64,000 bases of DNA. It comes from Nymphaea colorata (Eukaryota; Streptophyta; Magnoliopsida; Nymphaeales; Nymphaeaceae). The stretch's first letter is position 1, and every line of letters starts with the position of its first letter. Positions 24,710 to 37,525 of this stretch are shown here, one piece after another. Position numbers and translations under genes: made by a program. Location: NCBI RefSeq assembly GCF_008831285.2, contig NW_022204507.1, forward strand, positions 6,468,174-6,532,173. The letters are read 5' to 3'. The notes beneath the pieces are model-generated. The model searched no databases. It had not been told where the DNA came from and worked only from the letters and a program-made list of their open reading frames with translations.

Positions 24710-27060
24710 CACCTGGTAATAGGATATATAGCAAAAAATTTACAACTGTTTTGTCTCGATAGAAATAAACTCAACAATATTTGCAATTATTTGATGTTTT
24801 AAGAATAAAATTCTGATGAAATGGAGGTGCTTTGGGCGTCACTCTCTTTCACTGTAGAACATGGGGAAACAACCTGCTCACAAAATGATAAAGGTTGGGG
24901 GCTTTCCCCCCAGAAAGCTGTTACTCCAACCTGCTTCCCAAATGGAGGCACTAATTGGGTCTTGTTATATATGCACTGTTTTAACATATTTTAAGATAGT
25001 ATTTAATTAACTTTTTTGTATGTTGCATTTTGAGAAAAAGATGACTTTTAGTTTCTAATACTGTTCGAGGATTGACAATTCATTCAACCAAATCGGTGAT
25101 AAATTTCTGCATCTGAACTGGTTGAAATCACAATTGTAGAATCAATTTTTTTGATGGAGTATAATACCCAGCACAATGTTTAGGAAGGAGAACGTAAATT
25201 AATTCATGCATTATTGCACCACAAACTACAGATAAATGACATGTCTATGATAAACATGAAAATAAGTAACCAACACAGAGAGCTCAAAATTTTGAGACCC
25301 ACTTTGTAAGCTTAATTCATTTCCTCCTTTCCTACCCACGTACAGATCCACATTTTACAAGTAACTCAGTTGTTTTCTAATGCACTACTGTCATTTAAAA
25401 CATCTCATATTTCATCCTTTCATTTTATTGATTTTTTCAAAGCTATTTTTTGTAGAATGTTGCATTCTTGGATACATGTTCTATGTGGACATCACGTTCT
25501 TGTTGCAGTAATGCAAGGCGTATGTATGTCTAGATTTGATTGCTGCATTTAAAGATCATTTCATATCTTCAAATGTTATGGATGGAACATGGTTTTATTT
25601 TTTATTTTTTCACAATCCTACTTGGAAAGTTGCAATGAGAAGGATAGCACGTAACATGAAAAAACAAAAAAAAAATTACATCAAGCAAGCAAAAAGTCAT
25701 GTGGAACCATCTGTTGAGTGCTTCGAGTAATATTTATTTCAAAAACATTATTGCATAAGTTAATGTACAATATTGTTAGAAAAAAATTAAAGATGATGTG
25801 AACCTAAACTTTTGAGACCAATTTGTTTTTTAATGACGGCAAATTTTTTATTGAAGACATAGCACACGGAAATAATTTTTCAAACATCCATAATTTTTAT
25901 ACTATTAAGCATCATTACAAACTATATTGACAACAAACCACTATTATTTAGAAGATACACTGAACAAGTCAACCGAGTCAAATCTTAGAATAAAAGGCAT
26001 AAAATTTTCATGATTCTAGTCTTTAAAATTTTGGTACATCATTGACCGGTTTTGGCATAACAAGGCCATCTCAGGAATCCTCCAGTGACATTGCCAGCCC
26101 TTTGATTTGCAATCACCTGAAAAGGGAAGTTGGGGATGAGAAGTTTGGAAAGTTTCCAAAACAATGCATACTATTAACTTATTCCAGCTTATGTTAAGTA
26201 ATTTGAAAGTGTTGTCTCACTTCTACATGAAACTGAGAGATTCAATATATGGTTTCAAGAACAAATATTCACACCAAAACATGTAACAATGAAAAGTACA
26301 ACATTCATGAATATGAGAGATTGTTTTGTCTGCCGCTTCATGTTTGTAATGAGCATATGCTGGATGTGGTCTTTTCATTGCCAAATATTACATATGCATA
26401 TGCATGAGATAACAAATAGGTACGAAGTAACAAATAAGTAGGAGATAATGTTTATGAGAAAACAAAACATTTATGAGATAATGGATGGACCGATGGATAT
26501 ATGAGGCAACACTAAACATATATGAGTTGATGTTTATGAGATAATAAAACATATGCAAGATAATAAGATAATAGATGGATGTATGAGATAATACTGAACA
26601 TAAATATGAGATAATGCTTTTAAGAAAATAAAATACTTATAAGATAATGAGATAATGGAAGATGTATGAGATAATGCTAAACCTAAGTATGAGATAATGT
26701 TTATGAAATAAAAAAATATTTGTGAGATAATGAGATAACGTTATGAGCAGGGCAAAAAAACAAAAAAGCTTTTTTTACTACTTAAAGGAGTATATTCGCC
26801 ATAACGATATATATATATACACCGATAAATTTTATCCTTACCGAATCCTCAAATTTTATTTTTGTGGTTTTATTTTTTCTCCCTACAAAGAGTTTTTTTT
26901 TTTATTAATCATGGGCATGTTTTGTCATTATTAAAAAGGCTTACAAAATTGCATAGACAGGTAACCAGTTTTGCATGAATGTTAGTATCCATGCATGCAA
27001 TAGTTAACATCTATCTGAAATTTTTGCAATTATATTTTAGTTTCACTTATTAATTAATTG
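24710..27060. other. AT-rich intergenic DNA outside the inverted duplication
   Basis: No coding sequence is recognised. Short open frames near 25370-25730 have no family resemblance. The notable content is the minisatellite listed separately. Confidence 0.5.
26440..26745 (+). repeat. Minisatellite, about 83-bp unit, roughly four degenerate copies
   Basis: Units begin near 26443, 26523, 26604 and 26690. Each has tatgagataatg, then tttatgagaaaa-like sequence, then a second gagataatg and gatgtatgagataat. The word gagataat recurs more than ten times. Spacing varies from about 80 to 86 bases. Confidence 0.75.
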
Positions 27061-27499
27061 TGGGTATAATGTATGCTGCTATTATGTTTGTCTAAATTTA
27101 GTTGGTCCTTTAGAAAATCTAGTAGGGTCTTAGGAGGGAGAAGCTCTCCTAGGGTTTTTCAGGGCTCCTTTCATAGGGTCTTTCATTTCTCTCTCTCCCC
27201 TATCTATGCTTCTGGGAGACGATGCAACAACTGTGAGAAAGCAAGGCCCCCACCTCGGATGATGATCCCAGAGATGACAGTGGAGAAAATGAGGTGGTCC
27301 TCGATCCAGCAGACCGACAAGGAGGATGTGCTCGAATTTGTGTGGAATGAACGGAAGTCGATCCCTTCACAAAGGTTCAACTGCAGATAGGATATGCTCG
27401 AATTTGTCTGGAGATACTACATTCCTTCACGTTCTGTCCAATGGTGGAGTTGGAGTGTGGCAATTATGATGATGTCCCATCACAATGAGTTGAACGAAA

Positions 27500-29560
27500 A
27501 GCACAAATAAAATTTTGCTCAAGATGGAAGACAACGTCTCATTTAATGCAGGACCATAATGTAGTAGACACTCTCCAACCACATCAAGATCCCCGATGGT
27601 TCGAGGTTGAAAGCATCTCACCATCTCCAAAAGAGGTTACCAAAGTAGACAAACTCCTAATGCTTCCAATATCACAGAGTTTCAGCTCAATGCAGTGTGC
27701 AATATCATTTACAAGATCATTTCAAAAGTCATGGCAGCTAGAATGGAAAAGATCCTGATTAGAACTGTCAATCAAGATCAAGGAGCATTTCTGCCTAACA
27801 AACATATTCATGAATTGGTTTGGATGCTACTAGATGGTTAATAGCTTAGCTAACCATAACTGCCAATCAATGCTTCTGAACCTTGATATGTCAAAGGTGT
27901 AGGACAAAGTTAAATGAAACTTCATTAGGAAATCCCTACACCACCTTGGTTTTTGTGATAATTGGGTTTCCAAGGTAATGATTTTGAAGAAACAAACACA
28001 TATGCACTCATTATTAAAGGAATAAATGAAGTTTTTTTTTTATAGTGGGGGGATTAATCAGGGAGATCCCCTCTCCTTCTATCTTTTCACAGTTGTGGTT
28101 CAATTTTTTTTTGTGCGTAGGCTTGAATCGTCGGTTCTCATAAGGAAAATCAAACTTCTTAAATTCAGAGGGGTCTAGTCAAATATTCTAGGTATCTATC
28201 ATGCAGATGCAATGATTTTTTGAAGGGATTAAAATAGAATGTGAGAAGTTAGACATATCCTTAGAGAATTTGAAAGTGAAGTTGGAATGCTCTTGAATAA
28301 CCAGAAATCTACATTCATCCTGTTTTATGTTAATGAAAGTGGAGTTTAGTTTACTTCCTAGACCCTCAGTTGAGAGTTGACTCTCTCCATGCCTCTCTCT
28401 ATTCTTGAAGAAAATGAACCCTAAAAGTTTGTGTCTGTCTTGTTGAGAAAGTGGAGAAAAGCAGTATGAAAAAAAAAATCTTCTCTCATACTCTGATATA
28501 CTATATTTAATTGTTATGTTTTGAATCAGATCGTCAACTACTAGATGATAGCTTTCTGACTGCCCAGGTCTGTTATGGTAAGGTTGAAAGATTGCACTGT
28601 CATTTTCTTTATGCTGACATTAAGAACAAAAAAAAAGCACCTCATGAGATAAAAGACCTATGTTACCCTATAGAGGAAGGCAGTGTTTCAGTTCGAAATT
28701 TACATTTCCTAAACAAAGCACGCATGATCTTTTTGCTCTTCTAGGCAAGAACAACAAGCTTGTTGTGGGCATTGTTTGTGCAAAACAAATATTTAAAGAC
28801 AGACAGTATGTTGATGTGTCATGTAAAGTCCCAGTGTTCCTGATCATGGAAAAGCATCTTGTGGGGTTGGAATGACATTAATCATCTGATTCAACGGATG
28901 GTGGATAATAGCAAGACCACCCATTTATCGTCAAAGAGTTGGGATTGGGCATAGTCGAATACCTTCTTTATAGTAAAAACTTTCTCTTTTGCAACTTGAT
29001 CCTAGAGACTCCATTGATGAGATGAACAGTATTCACAAACAAGAGACTAGTCAAAGTTGAACTCACGTTGGATTTCATGTCATTCAGCATACTAGTTTCC
29101 TTTATGACAAGAACATCTTGGTGATGGGAGACAAAATAGTAGCAACGGTTCACCACCTAAGGCATTAGACAAAAGTAAACTTATAATGTGAAAGAATGTT
29201 GCCATTTCTAGAGCTAAATGGTGCACCTTTTTTGGCTACGGAGGTATATATAATGACTTATGATAGAACACAAAGAGTTGGCTATGCCTTAGCCAACCAA
29301 TGTGCGATCTATGATAGACAAATTGAAACAGTAGATCATGTCTTTATCCACTATTGATGTGCAAAGAAATGGTGAATGTACTTGGGCATAAGTTTGATGT
29401 AAACATCCCAAATTGAAAAAGTGCCCAAGAGGCAACCCATTGGTGGTGGAAGAGATCTCTAGAGTAAAATGGTCTTAGCTTGTCTAGCATCTTAGTCTAC
29501 CTATGACCTTTGGGCATATTTAAGAAGTTAAGAAACAACATCTTTTGTGATACTGATGCT
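27500..29560 (+). pseudogene. Dead L1-type LINE (reverse transcriptase to zinc-binding region)
   Basis: Near 27690-27790 the + strand reads CNIIYKIISKVMAARMEK then DQGAFLPN, the start of the plant LINE reverse transcriptase (F-R-P-I-S-L-C-N-x-x-Y-K-I-I-S-K). Near 27875-27960 LLNLDMSKV and FIRKSLHHLGF follow, with V-x-D where A-Y-D is expected. Near 28065-28085 GRSPLSFYLFTVV corresponds to Q-G-D-P-L-S-P. Near 28200 HADAMIF replaces the catalytic Y-A-D-D. Near 29265-29375 QRVGYALANQCAIY and ETVDHVFIHY match the reverse-transcriptase zinc-binding domain of plant LINEs. Many stops and frame changes are present. An upstream stretch (27070-27430) may be its 5' part. No poly-A tail or target duplication was identified. 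Confidence 0.75.
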
Positions 29561-30104
29561 AACAACAATTGGAAGTATCACGAATGTCATTAGCAGATCG
29601 TCATGGTTTTGGTAGCATATGGAAGAGGCGTATTGTTGGATGACTTTATCCATAAGCCTATACCTCTGGCCTTATTAGAGGTATTGGCATTTATTATGCA
29701 ATCAGCAAATGGGATATGGTTTGTCCTTGTTGAATGCACATAGCATGAGATTTTCCTTTCTTCGAGGCAACACCTCCTTAGATACGTTGCACTTGGAAAA
29801 TCCCCCGGGTGCCAAACCTAGGTAAGTAGGGAACCGTTTTACACTGTTTGGTAACCAATTTAGTCTCTTTTATGTGTGTCCCTCTCTATTCCTATGTCTT
29901 TATTTTTGTTATCAATCAAAGGGTTACATTGGAATTGGCCCTTAAGTGAAGAAGTTGGAAAGTGTTCATAACAATTGGCATGCTCAAAAATATAAGATAG
30001 ACTCAGTTGCAAAACAATAAAAAGACTTAGATAATGATTAATGAACATTGACCCCTACTCAACCTCATTAACCTAGGACAAAAGGATAACGCTCTTTCCC
30101 TTCC

Positions 30105-30172
30105 CATTCCATGAGTTAGAAGTCATGCCACCTTAACCAATTGAGTAGCTCGGACCATATCATGGCTGGGCC
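30105..30172 (-). repeat. Possible tRNA-derived SINE head
   Basis: The reverse strand reads gagctactcaattggttaag, resembling a tRNA D-arm/A-box (TRGCTCAGTTGGTTAAG), followed by sequence with cat in a loop-like position. A convincing B-box was not found, so this may be chance. Confidence 0.25.
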
Positions 30173-30542
30173 AAATAATCCATTCATTGTTGGCTATGAA
30201 CATGTTCTCAAAACATATAAAAGCTTCACAGACAGACCCAAGCTTGGGAATTTTCTTTAACAATTAACAAAAATCAAGGGGGGATACAAAAATTATTTCC
30301 TCATGAACTCAAGTTTTAAATGGAAAAGTCTACTGCAAACCCACATTTGAAATTTCAAATAAATAGACAAAATGGAATAAATTTTCAAACCTAAGAACCT
30401 TATTTTTTAACGTAAAAAATTTTTGTTTCCAATTTTTGTATAAATGGGGCCGGAAAATGGGGCCATGCTCTGCCATCTATTGTTTGCGAGTCCTCCTATG
30501 ACTCTAACCACTAGCGAGGTCACCAACAGCACTCTGCTGGTC

Positions 30543-30651
30543 AAACCCATGGCTTTTTCTCACTCGATTTGTCCTCATTCTAAGGCTTTCAACATGTGAA
30601 AACCCATGGCTTTTTCTCACTCGATTTGTCCTCATTCTAAGGCTTTCAACA
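30543..30651 (+). repeat. 57-bp tandem duplication
   Basis: Copies at 30543-30594 and 30600-30651 are identical over about 52 bases, joined by a 5-base linker. The near-perfect identity implies a recent event, or a local assembly duplication. Confidence 0.9.
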
Positions 30652-31239
30652 TTCACATGTTGAATCTTAGCCGAACAAAGACTTTCTCCCTCTTATGTAA
30701 GGGATAGCAAGGGAGGCTACACAAGTGCAACACCCTTATTGATTCTCTTTCTTTTCCTTTTAATATCTATTATAGGTTTAAAGAACCTTGCTACAGAGTC
30801 ACAATATAGGAGGTAAATGAGAGAGACATAACCAAATATTAACTTACACGGTTTCAGCCTAAGTATGTCTTAAGTCTACAATACATCTTCACTAACTAGT
30901 CTTCCAACTTTGGATAAAATAGTGAGTGGTATAACTCTTATTTTGTGTGAGTCTAAGTTTACAAAAATGTACAGTAAGCCCATTTAGCTTTTGATAATTT
31001 TTTTTTTCCTTATAAGATATGTGATCCAACATTTTCCTTTTAGATTTGATATGATTTCTAATTTTAAAAGCACAAACTTCTTTTTATTTTATACAAGTTT
31101 ATCAATAAATTTGTCACTCTTCTCTCTATTTTATATATTTTTTTTTTTGCCTCCCACGGGTTAAGTTTGCCACCGTCACTCACTCCCTTTTCCTAATTGT
31201 CTGTAATTTTTCTTTCGTCTGTTCTCTAGTGTCCCCTTG

Positions 31240-33035
31240 TAAGCTAATCTCCTTGACATGCATCTTGTTGACTAGCATAACAAATTGCGGCCCTAAGATA
31301 TCTACTGCTTGTTTCTTTGAGTTTATAAGCTAAATTTCTATTTCTCCTTGTGCAACTCTTCATCTCACAAAGCGACCATCTACTTGTAAGTTGCATGAAG
31401 ATTATTAGACTATATGAATGACCTACCATGCTTAATACTAAGTTCATGTGAACACTATTTGATCGATAATGAATATGAAAGCCTTGCAGCAATGGCCTTG
31501 TGTTCTACATCCATCCTCAACTTGGCCATTGTTAGTAGTTTTGTAGTCCTCTGTGATACCTGGATAGGCAAGATATTCTTGAGCTGATCTTGAGTCATTA
31601 AGGCAGTTTGCGCAATTGGGTTTAGGGAACATAAGCAGTTTAACAGTCTCCTATATAAAATATTCCCTTAAGATATATTATGATCCGTTTAACATGTCTT
31701 AGTGATCTAGAGTAGGTGTTTATAAGAACTGATGAGTTTTTATTCAATACATCTGTCACATTTAGCCCACTGAACAAAATGTATTGTAAAGCTCCAGCTA
31801 TACTCTTGTATGAAGTAGCATATGAAACTATTTTCCTTTGATGTGTGGATAATTTTCACATTAGCTGCAGCAACGTTGTTGACTAAATTTACTTGAAGTC
31901 GAATGTTTGTGAGAAATCTGTATATATTTCCTATGCAACAACACCATTCAATCATTTTCATAAAGTATTTCAAAATCTAAAAAGAAATTTAGAGTGCTCA
32001 GATCTTTGATAGAAAATTCTTGAGAAAAGCTTTTAATAAGATTTGCATAAAGTACTTTCCTGCCTACAAAGAAGTTTAGAGTTCCCAAATCTTTTATGGA
32101 AAATTATTGAGAAAAACTTTTAATAGGATTTGCTATAGCCTTCTTACTAGTAGATAATACCACATAAATTAATACTAGTAATTTTTGTAGTTCTTAACAA
32201 CAAATAAGTAAAAAAGAGTTAGCATTAGAATCATCAAAGCCAAGATTGAATAAACAATCTTTGAGTCTATAAAACCACACACAAGGTGCACGTGTTAAGC
32301 CATTTAAGGCTTTGTTGTGATTAAACAATTAGTTGAAGGTGAGTTGGGGCTTTCGCCATCATGAGAAGATAATATAGGATGCCATTGTTTGGACACAAGT
32401 GTAGTTATAGAGGAAATAAGCAAGACAAGTAAGTTGTTGGGTAGGTTGCAAATTTCTATTGCCCAAGGATATGTCACAAATTTTCTAAACATTTATTGTA
32501 GGCTTTGTATTACAATAGAGAAGGTTTGTCTCATTAAACATAAAATGTCTCACAAAAAATATATTATATGTCATAAGATTGTAATAGACAAATTACTTTT
32601 CTTTCCAATTAATACATAAGGGTAATATTTGGTTTTAAGCTTACAACAACACATTTCACCAAGATATGAAAAGTGTTTATAGCTTAATGCTTTCCAATGA
32701 TCAATAGCAAGCTTCTTACCAAAAAAATATTCATATGATGGCTGGTTTCCTTGATTTTTGTTAGGTAACACTTTTGTAATATTGTGTCATATCTGAAGCT
32801 GTATAAGAATGAGGGCAAGATATCCATTTTTCGATTTTCCCTTTTATCCAAAAAAATTTAAAGATCTATGTTAACAAACTCACCACCACCATCACTATTT
32901 GATTTTTCATCCAATATGTTTCACTTTGAAATAAGTCAAAATTTGACTTTTGATTACTAAATAGGAAATTTTAATTGAATTACTGAACAAATATTGAAGA
33001 GGAGCAAATAATACATGTTTTTTTATTATTTTAAT
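31240..33035 (-). pseudogene. Outer copia element, 3' half (integrase C-part, reverse transcriptase, RNase H)
   Basis: On the reverse strand, about 33000-32830 holds degraded integrase core (SDGGGEFVN-like in mixed frames, and WISCPHSY). About 32800-32580 gives YEYFFGKKLAIDH and KTKYYPYVLIGK, the copia integrase C-terminal region. About 32315-32230 gives LNGLTRAPCVWFYRLKDCLF, the copia reverse transcriptase (L-K-Q-A-P-R-A-W-Y). The Y-V-D-D segment is missing. FSIKDLGTLNFF follows and occurs twice because of an 87-bp internal duplication. About 31490-31250 resembles RNase H and the extreme C-terminus. Many stops. The 5' half lies at 37526-38900, beyond an inserted second copia element. Confidence 0.7.
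31981..32134 (-). repeat. 87-bp in-frame internal duplication in a copia reverse transcriptase
   Basis: The segment encoding NLIKSFSQEFSIKDL and TLNFF is present twice with a period of 87 bases (29 codons). It is not a feature of the family. The copies differ at several bases. Confidence 0.7.
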
Positions 33036-33272
33036 TGTAACTATAAAATCAGAATCGCTATTGTGAAAAATTGGGCACAAGTAAAACAAAGCTAAATAAG
33101 TAGTAGAGAATAACAGACAAGGCACTTTACAATTGAAACATATCATATAGCAATGTTATTATCTTAATTGAAAACTTCTACACAATAGCTTACCACTAGT
33201 TGGTGCTTTAATAGACATCAGCTGATAAACATACAATTATTAAGCTTATCATTATGTCATACTACTCTAACA
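33036..33272 (-). repeat. 3' LTR of inner copia element (shortened)
   Basis: Aligns with 37144-37525 in three blocks: ataaaatcaga...gcacaagtaaaac, ttatcttaat...cacaatag, and a shared end ...taaca. An internal block of roughly 140 bases present in the other LTR is missing. Confidence 0.7.
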
Positions 33273-36200
33273 CTTCCCTTATCATGGTAGAACTGAATTT
33301 TGCCAATGGCTTTTATAAATATGTCAGCTACCTAATTTTTTTTTACATGAACATGGTTTTTGGCACACAAACCTGTAAGCTTATGTGTCAAATGACAATC
33401 AATCACTATACCTTTTGTACATTGATGAACACTAGATTTCTGGAGGTGAGAGTAGCTTGTTTATCACAATACGTATGAACTGATGAGCTTGAATATATTT
33501 TTAGAACGAGACTACTTTGCAACATGCATCAACCATGAAATGATATTTGACGTCAACCAAAGTTCTTGACACAATCAACTGTTTCTTTGTTTTCCAAGAT
33601 ATAATACTGCCACCTAAGAATAAATCACATAAACTTTTATCTAGAATTCATTTATGCTTGGCATGAAAACGCCTTAACTGGGACAATCTTTTACGTGTAT
33701 AACCACCTTTAGAGCAGCTTCCCAATTATTGTTGCAACGTTTTTCCATATAACTATTGTTAGCATGTCAGACCATGTAATTGTTACGTTGCTTAGTTTCT
33801 TTAATAATCTCATACTTTGTATCGTCTATGATGTATTCTCAATCATTTTTAGGCAGATGTATGTGTTCTTCCATTGGTGTATCAACAAACTTTGCATCTA
33901 TATGACAAGGGTTTTCAGTAATATCGAGAGCATACTTCCTTTGTGCTAAATAAATTCCCTATTTTCTTCTTGCAAGTTCAAGACCTGAGAAAAATTTCAG
34001 TTTTCCCAAATCTTTCATATGCAGAAACTTAAGTAATTCTTGAAATAGTTGATCTCTTCATCCTTATTTCTTACAATGATAAAGTCATCTACGTGGACCA
34101 AGACAATAATAAAACTTTCACCTTTGGGTAGTGTGAATAGCAAGTAATTAACCTTTGATTATAGAAACCAATAGCTTGTAAGCACACTAGAGGAACTTGA
34201 TAAACCAGTTTTGGGAAGCCTATTAGAGTCTATAGGATAATTTGTTCAATTCACAACTTCTATTTTTCCCTTGTTAGCCATATCCTTCAGGTAGAACAAC
34301 TTCAAGCATGCCAACATGTAATAATGTATTGTAGACATTCATTGATGTGGGCTCCAATTCAATTTTGTGGAAATTGTAAGCATCTCACAAACACTAATTT
34401 GGTAACTAGTACATATGGTTCGTTATAGTTCAGCCCCTCTATTTGCCCATATCATTTTAACAGTTCCATCTAATCTAAACTTCATCTTATATACCCACTT
34501 TCAACCAACTGATCGAACACTAGGTGGACAATTTGTAAGAGTCCATGTTCTCATGTCCTCCAATGCTTTAGCTTAAGCTATCATCAATTAATGCTAGAAC
34601 TTGTGCTTTACTACTTCAAAATATGATCGAGGTTAAGACAAATGTGAAACAATAAGCAGAGATGGTTCATAAGAGAAAACCTTTGAAAGGATACATAATT
34701 GGAAAACAGGATGCATGACCTCTTGTCAATGGCTATTTCCTTGATCATTGTTGTGAGCAATTTGAAGAGGTAGTTGGATGACTTTGCTTATTATTGCTAA
34801 TGTCATAAACACTCTGTTTTAGGAACATATTTGTCTTTAAAGTTTGATCAGTAATGGGGGGTGGAAGAAAAAAAATTTACGTTAATTTTATATTGATTGA
34901 AAATTAATATTTTCAATAAAACTTCTGTCAGTATTGAAATCATATACATTGTGTTTTTTGTTTAAAGCATACCTCCAAAAAATACATCTTTTTGATCTTT
35001 GATCAAATTTTGTTTATGTTTGATGACAGTTTCATAGTAGAGAAAACCAAAAACTTGCAGTGAGTAAAAGCATTTTTTTTTAAAATAGCATTTGACATAG
35101 TATTTTTCCTTTCAATAGTGGAGTTGTTGCTCTATCTATAAAACAAATTTTGTTAGAATACATTTTTCCCAAAATCTCATAGATAAATTTATGTGAAATC
35201 TTAATGAATGAGCTATATCTTAAATGTATTGTTGTTTCTTTTTCACAACACTATTCTACTGGGGTGTATAGTGACAACTAAGTTCATGGATGACACCTTT
35301 TTCAGCAAAAAAATCCTTAAGTTCTTGGTTTCAGAATTCTGTGCCACTACCAGACTTGACTTTTAAGATGTCAACTTTGCGTTGGATATTCAAAAACTTG
35401 AAAAAAATTCACAGTTTAGATTTGTTTTCATATTTATGCTTTGTAGAAAGTATCAACAATGCACGAATGATCATCTACAATACTAATGAAATAGTGTAAG
35501 TTAGTTATGGATGAGAAGGAGTTAAGTCCCCATAGGTAAATATGTAAGAGTTCAAGCAGTTTTCATTGATATACAAATAGAAGTGCAAGGTAATCTTGTT
35601 TTCTTAGTAATTGAACAAACATAACAAGTATTTTGATTTAGTCTTATATTTTGATCATAAATAGAGAATATTTTGTGTCCTAATATCCTACGCTAGCATT
35701 CACTACTCAAGCAAAATGAAAAAAAGTGGCCAAACTGACAAATGTTATGCTTTTTCAGGTAATAGAGCCCTTTTCTGACTTCAAACCAAGCTAACCATCA
35801 TTTTAGTTTCCAGGTCATATAAAACACATTTAAGCACATCAAATGAAACAAAAATTTTGAGGCTTCAACCAGTTTTGTGATAGAAATAAAATTGAATTTG
35901 AATTGCGGTGCATAATAGACATTATTAAGAACCAAAACGAGGATTAATGATGACATTTCCATGACAAAGAGCATCAGAGCTTCGATTAGGATTAATGATG
36001 ACATTATATGGATGATTGAGACATGATATGGAGCAAATCATGTAATTACTCGCTCTATTATTGATAATCTAAGGGTTTATGGGTCTATGATATACTAGCT
36101 AGACTTGCAAGAGGCATGGTATATCATTTTTCGAACAACTGCAATAGTCAATTGTACTTGTCCGAAGTGATGGAGGGTGTAGCACTTTCCTTGCCACCAA

Positions 36201-37143
36201 ACGAATTTGTTGACAACGTTGAAACAAAGTTTGCAGTGGCATTATAAATAATTGTGGAATTTTCATCATATCTCATGTCAGGGTTTGATTTAGATACATT
36301 CACATTTGATGGATGGTTGTGCAACTTGAAGCAATGGTCATGAATATGGCATTTGATACAATATTAAGAACATATCAATTATCATCGACAAGTATCTTCA
36401 CCTTTTGGTTCTTGGAATCACCCCTTAGAAACTGCACCGCCCATTATTTTTATTGAATTTCAAATTTTTTTTCATTGCCCCTACAAAAATACTAGAAGAG
36501 AATCATATGAGGCCAACTCATCCTAGTTGGCCTTGAATTTCATGTAGTATGCTGATATAGAAAATGCATCTTCATTAATCTTACTAATCACAATCTTAAT
36601 TTGAAATTTGTGTGGTACTTTGGTAAAAACATTCTTCTAAATATAATTTTACTTTTCACTCTATGGAAGTATGTATAACACTGTCTTCTATTTTATGAGA
36701 TAATGAGTTGATGACCTAGAACAAGAGCATACAATTGTAATAAGATCTCAATGGAAAATTTAGAGAAAAAACTTCAAGCATAGGCAATGAACCATTAATG
36801 AATGATATTTTGTTCTTAGTGGCAAGTGCCATTATCATTGGCCATGTCCAAGTGCCATAGCTATTACCACTGAGATGCTAATTCACCAACAAATCTCATG
36901 GGTTGTCCAAATGATGCATCAAATAAGGGATGTCAAATGTTGATGTCAGACAAAGTATTTGAAATGGAGGTGATTGAGTTTTCTCTAGTAAGTAATTCAT
37001 ATTTGCATTTGTTTTTGCCATATGTTGACCAAGATGAAAGTGCAAGCAGGGATGACCAGATGATGATCAGTAAATAACCACATAGTGGTCAGTAAGAGAC
37101 CAAGATCATGATCAAAGAAAAAGTGCTTAGAGATCTGATACAA

Positions 37144-37525
37144 TAATAAAATCAAAACTACGTATGGTGGAAAACAAAGCACAAGTAAAACAGAGAGAAA
37201 TAGGGTATTAGAGCAAAACCAAAAGCACATACACATGCGATGGAGAGACTAAAATAGCACTTCCCTAGTTACTAAACTCTTATAGTGTGCAAGAAGTTTG
37301 TTGAGAAGAATCAAATGATATCTGTCCTAATTACAATAAGTGCCCTTATAAATTATTAATAAAACTATTTTTTGCTATTTACAATTAAATTTATCTGCTG
37401 GTAATGATCCTTATCTTAATAGAAAATATTCTGCACAATAGTTCTCCACTACCAAGTCCCTCTAGAGATTCCAGCAGATGAACAAACTTTCACGTAACTT
37501 CTGATTGTGCCACAGCAGGTTAACA
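37144..37525 (-). repeat. 5' LTR of inner copia element
   Basis: The longer, more complete LTR of the pair. It follows the primer-site relic and ends in taaca. Divergence from its partner, including indels, shows the insertion is old. Confidence 0.7.

Larger units (their letters stand above)
29561..31239. other. Intergenic DNA with small repeats
   Basis: No gene is recognised. It contains a 57-bp tandem duplication and a weak tRNA-like (SINE) candidate on the - strand, both listed separately. Confidence 0.5.
33036..37525 (-). mobile_element. Inner Ty1/copia retrotransposon, full extent with two LTRs, decayed
   Basis: Diverged LTRs lie at 33036-33272 and 37144-37525. The primer-site relic gatctgatacaa (37132-37143; 10 of 12 match to the tRNA-iMet site, reversed) borders the 5' LTR, and a reversed polypurine tract cttccctt (33273-33280) borders the 3' LTR. 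Reverse-strand coding order is gag (about 37000-36050), protease tail (about 36000-35800, NNVYYAPQFKFNFISITKL), integrase (about 35420-35050, SGSGTEF, KGVIHELSCHYTPQ), reverse transcriptase (about 34560-33850, VHVDDFII at 34110-34085) and RNase H (about 33480-33290). The reverse-transcriptase catalytic Y-V-D-D is HVDD. Stops occur throughout. It is inserted in the integrase gene of an older copia element in the same orientation; no clean 5-bp target duplication remains. Confidence 0.8.

Noticed and set aside
26440-26745. CRISPR-like array
   Set aside because: The repeats are degenerate and contiguous without unique spacers, and the DNA is eukaryotic.
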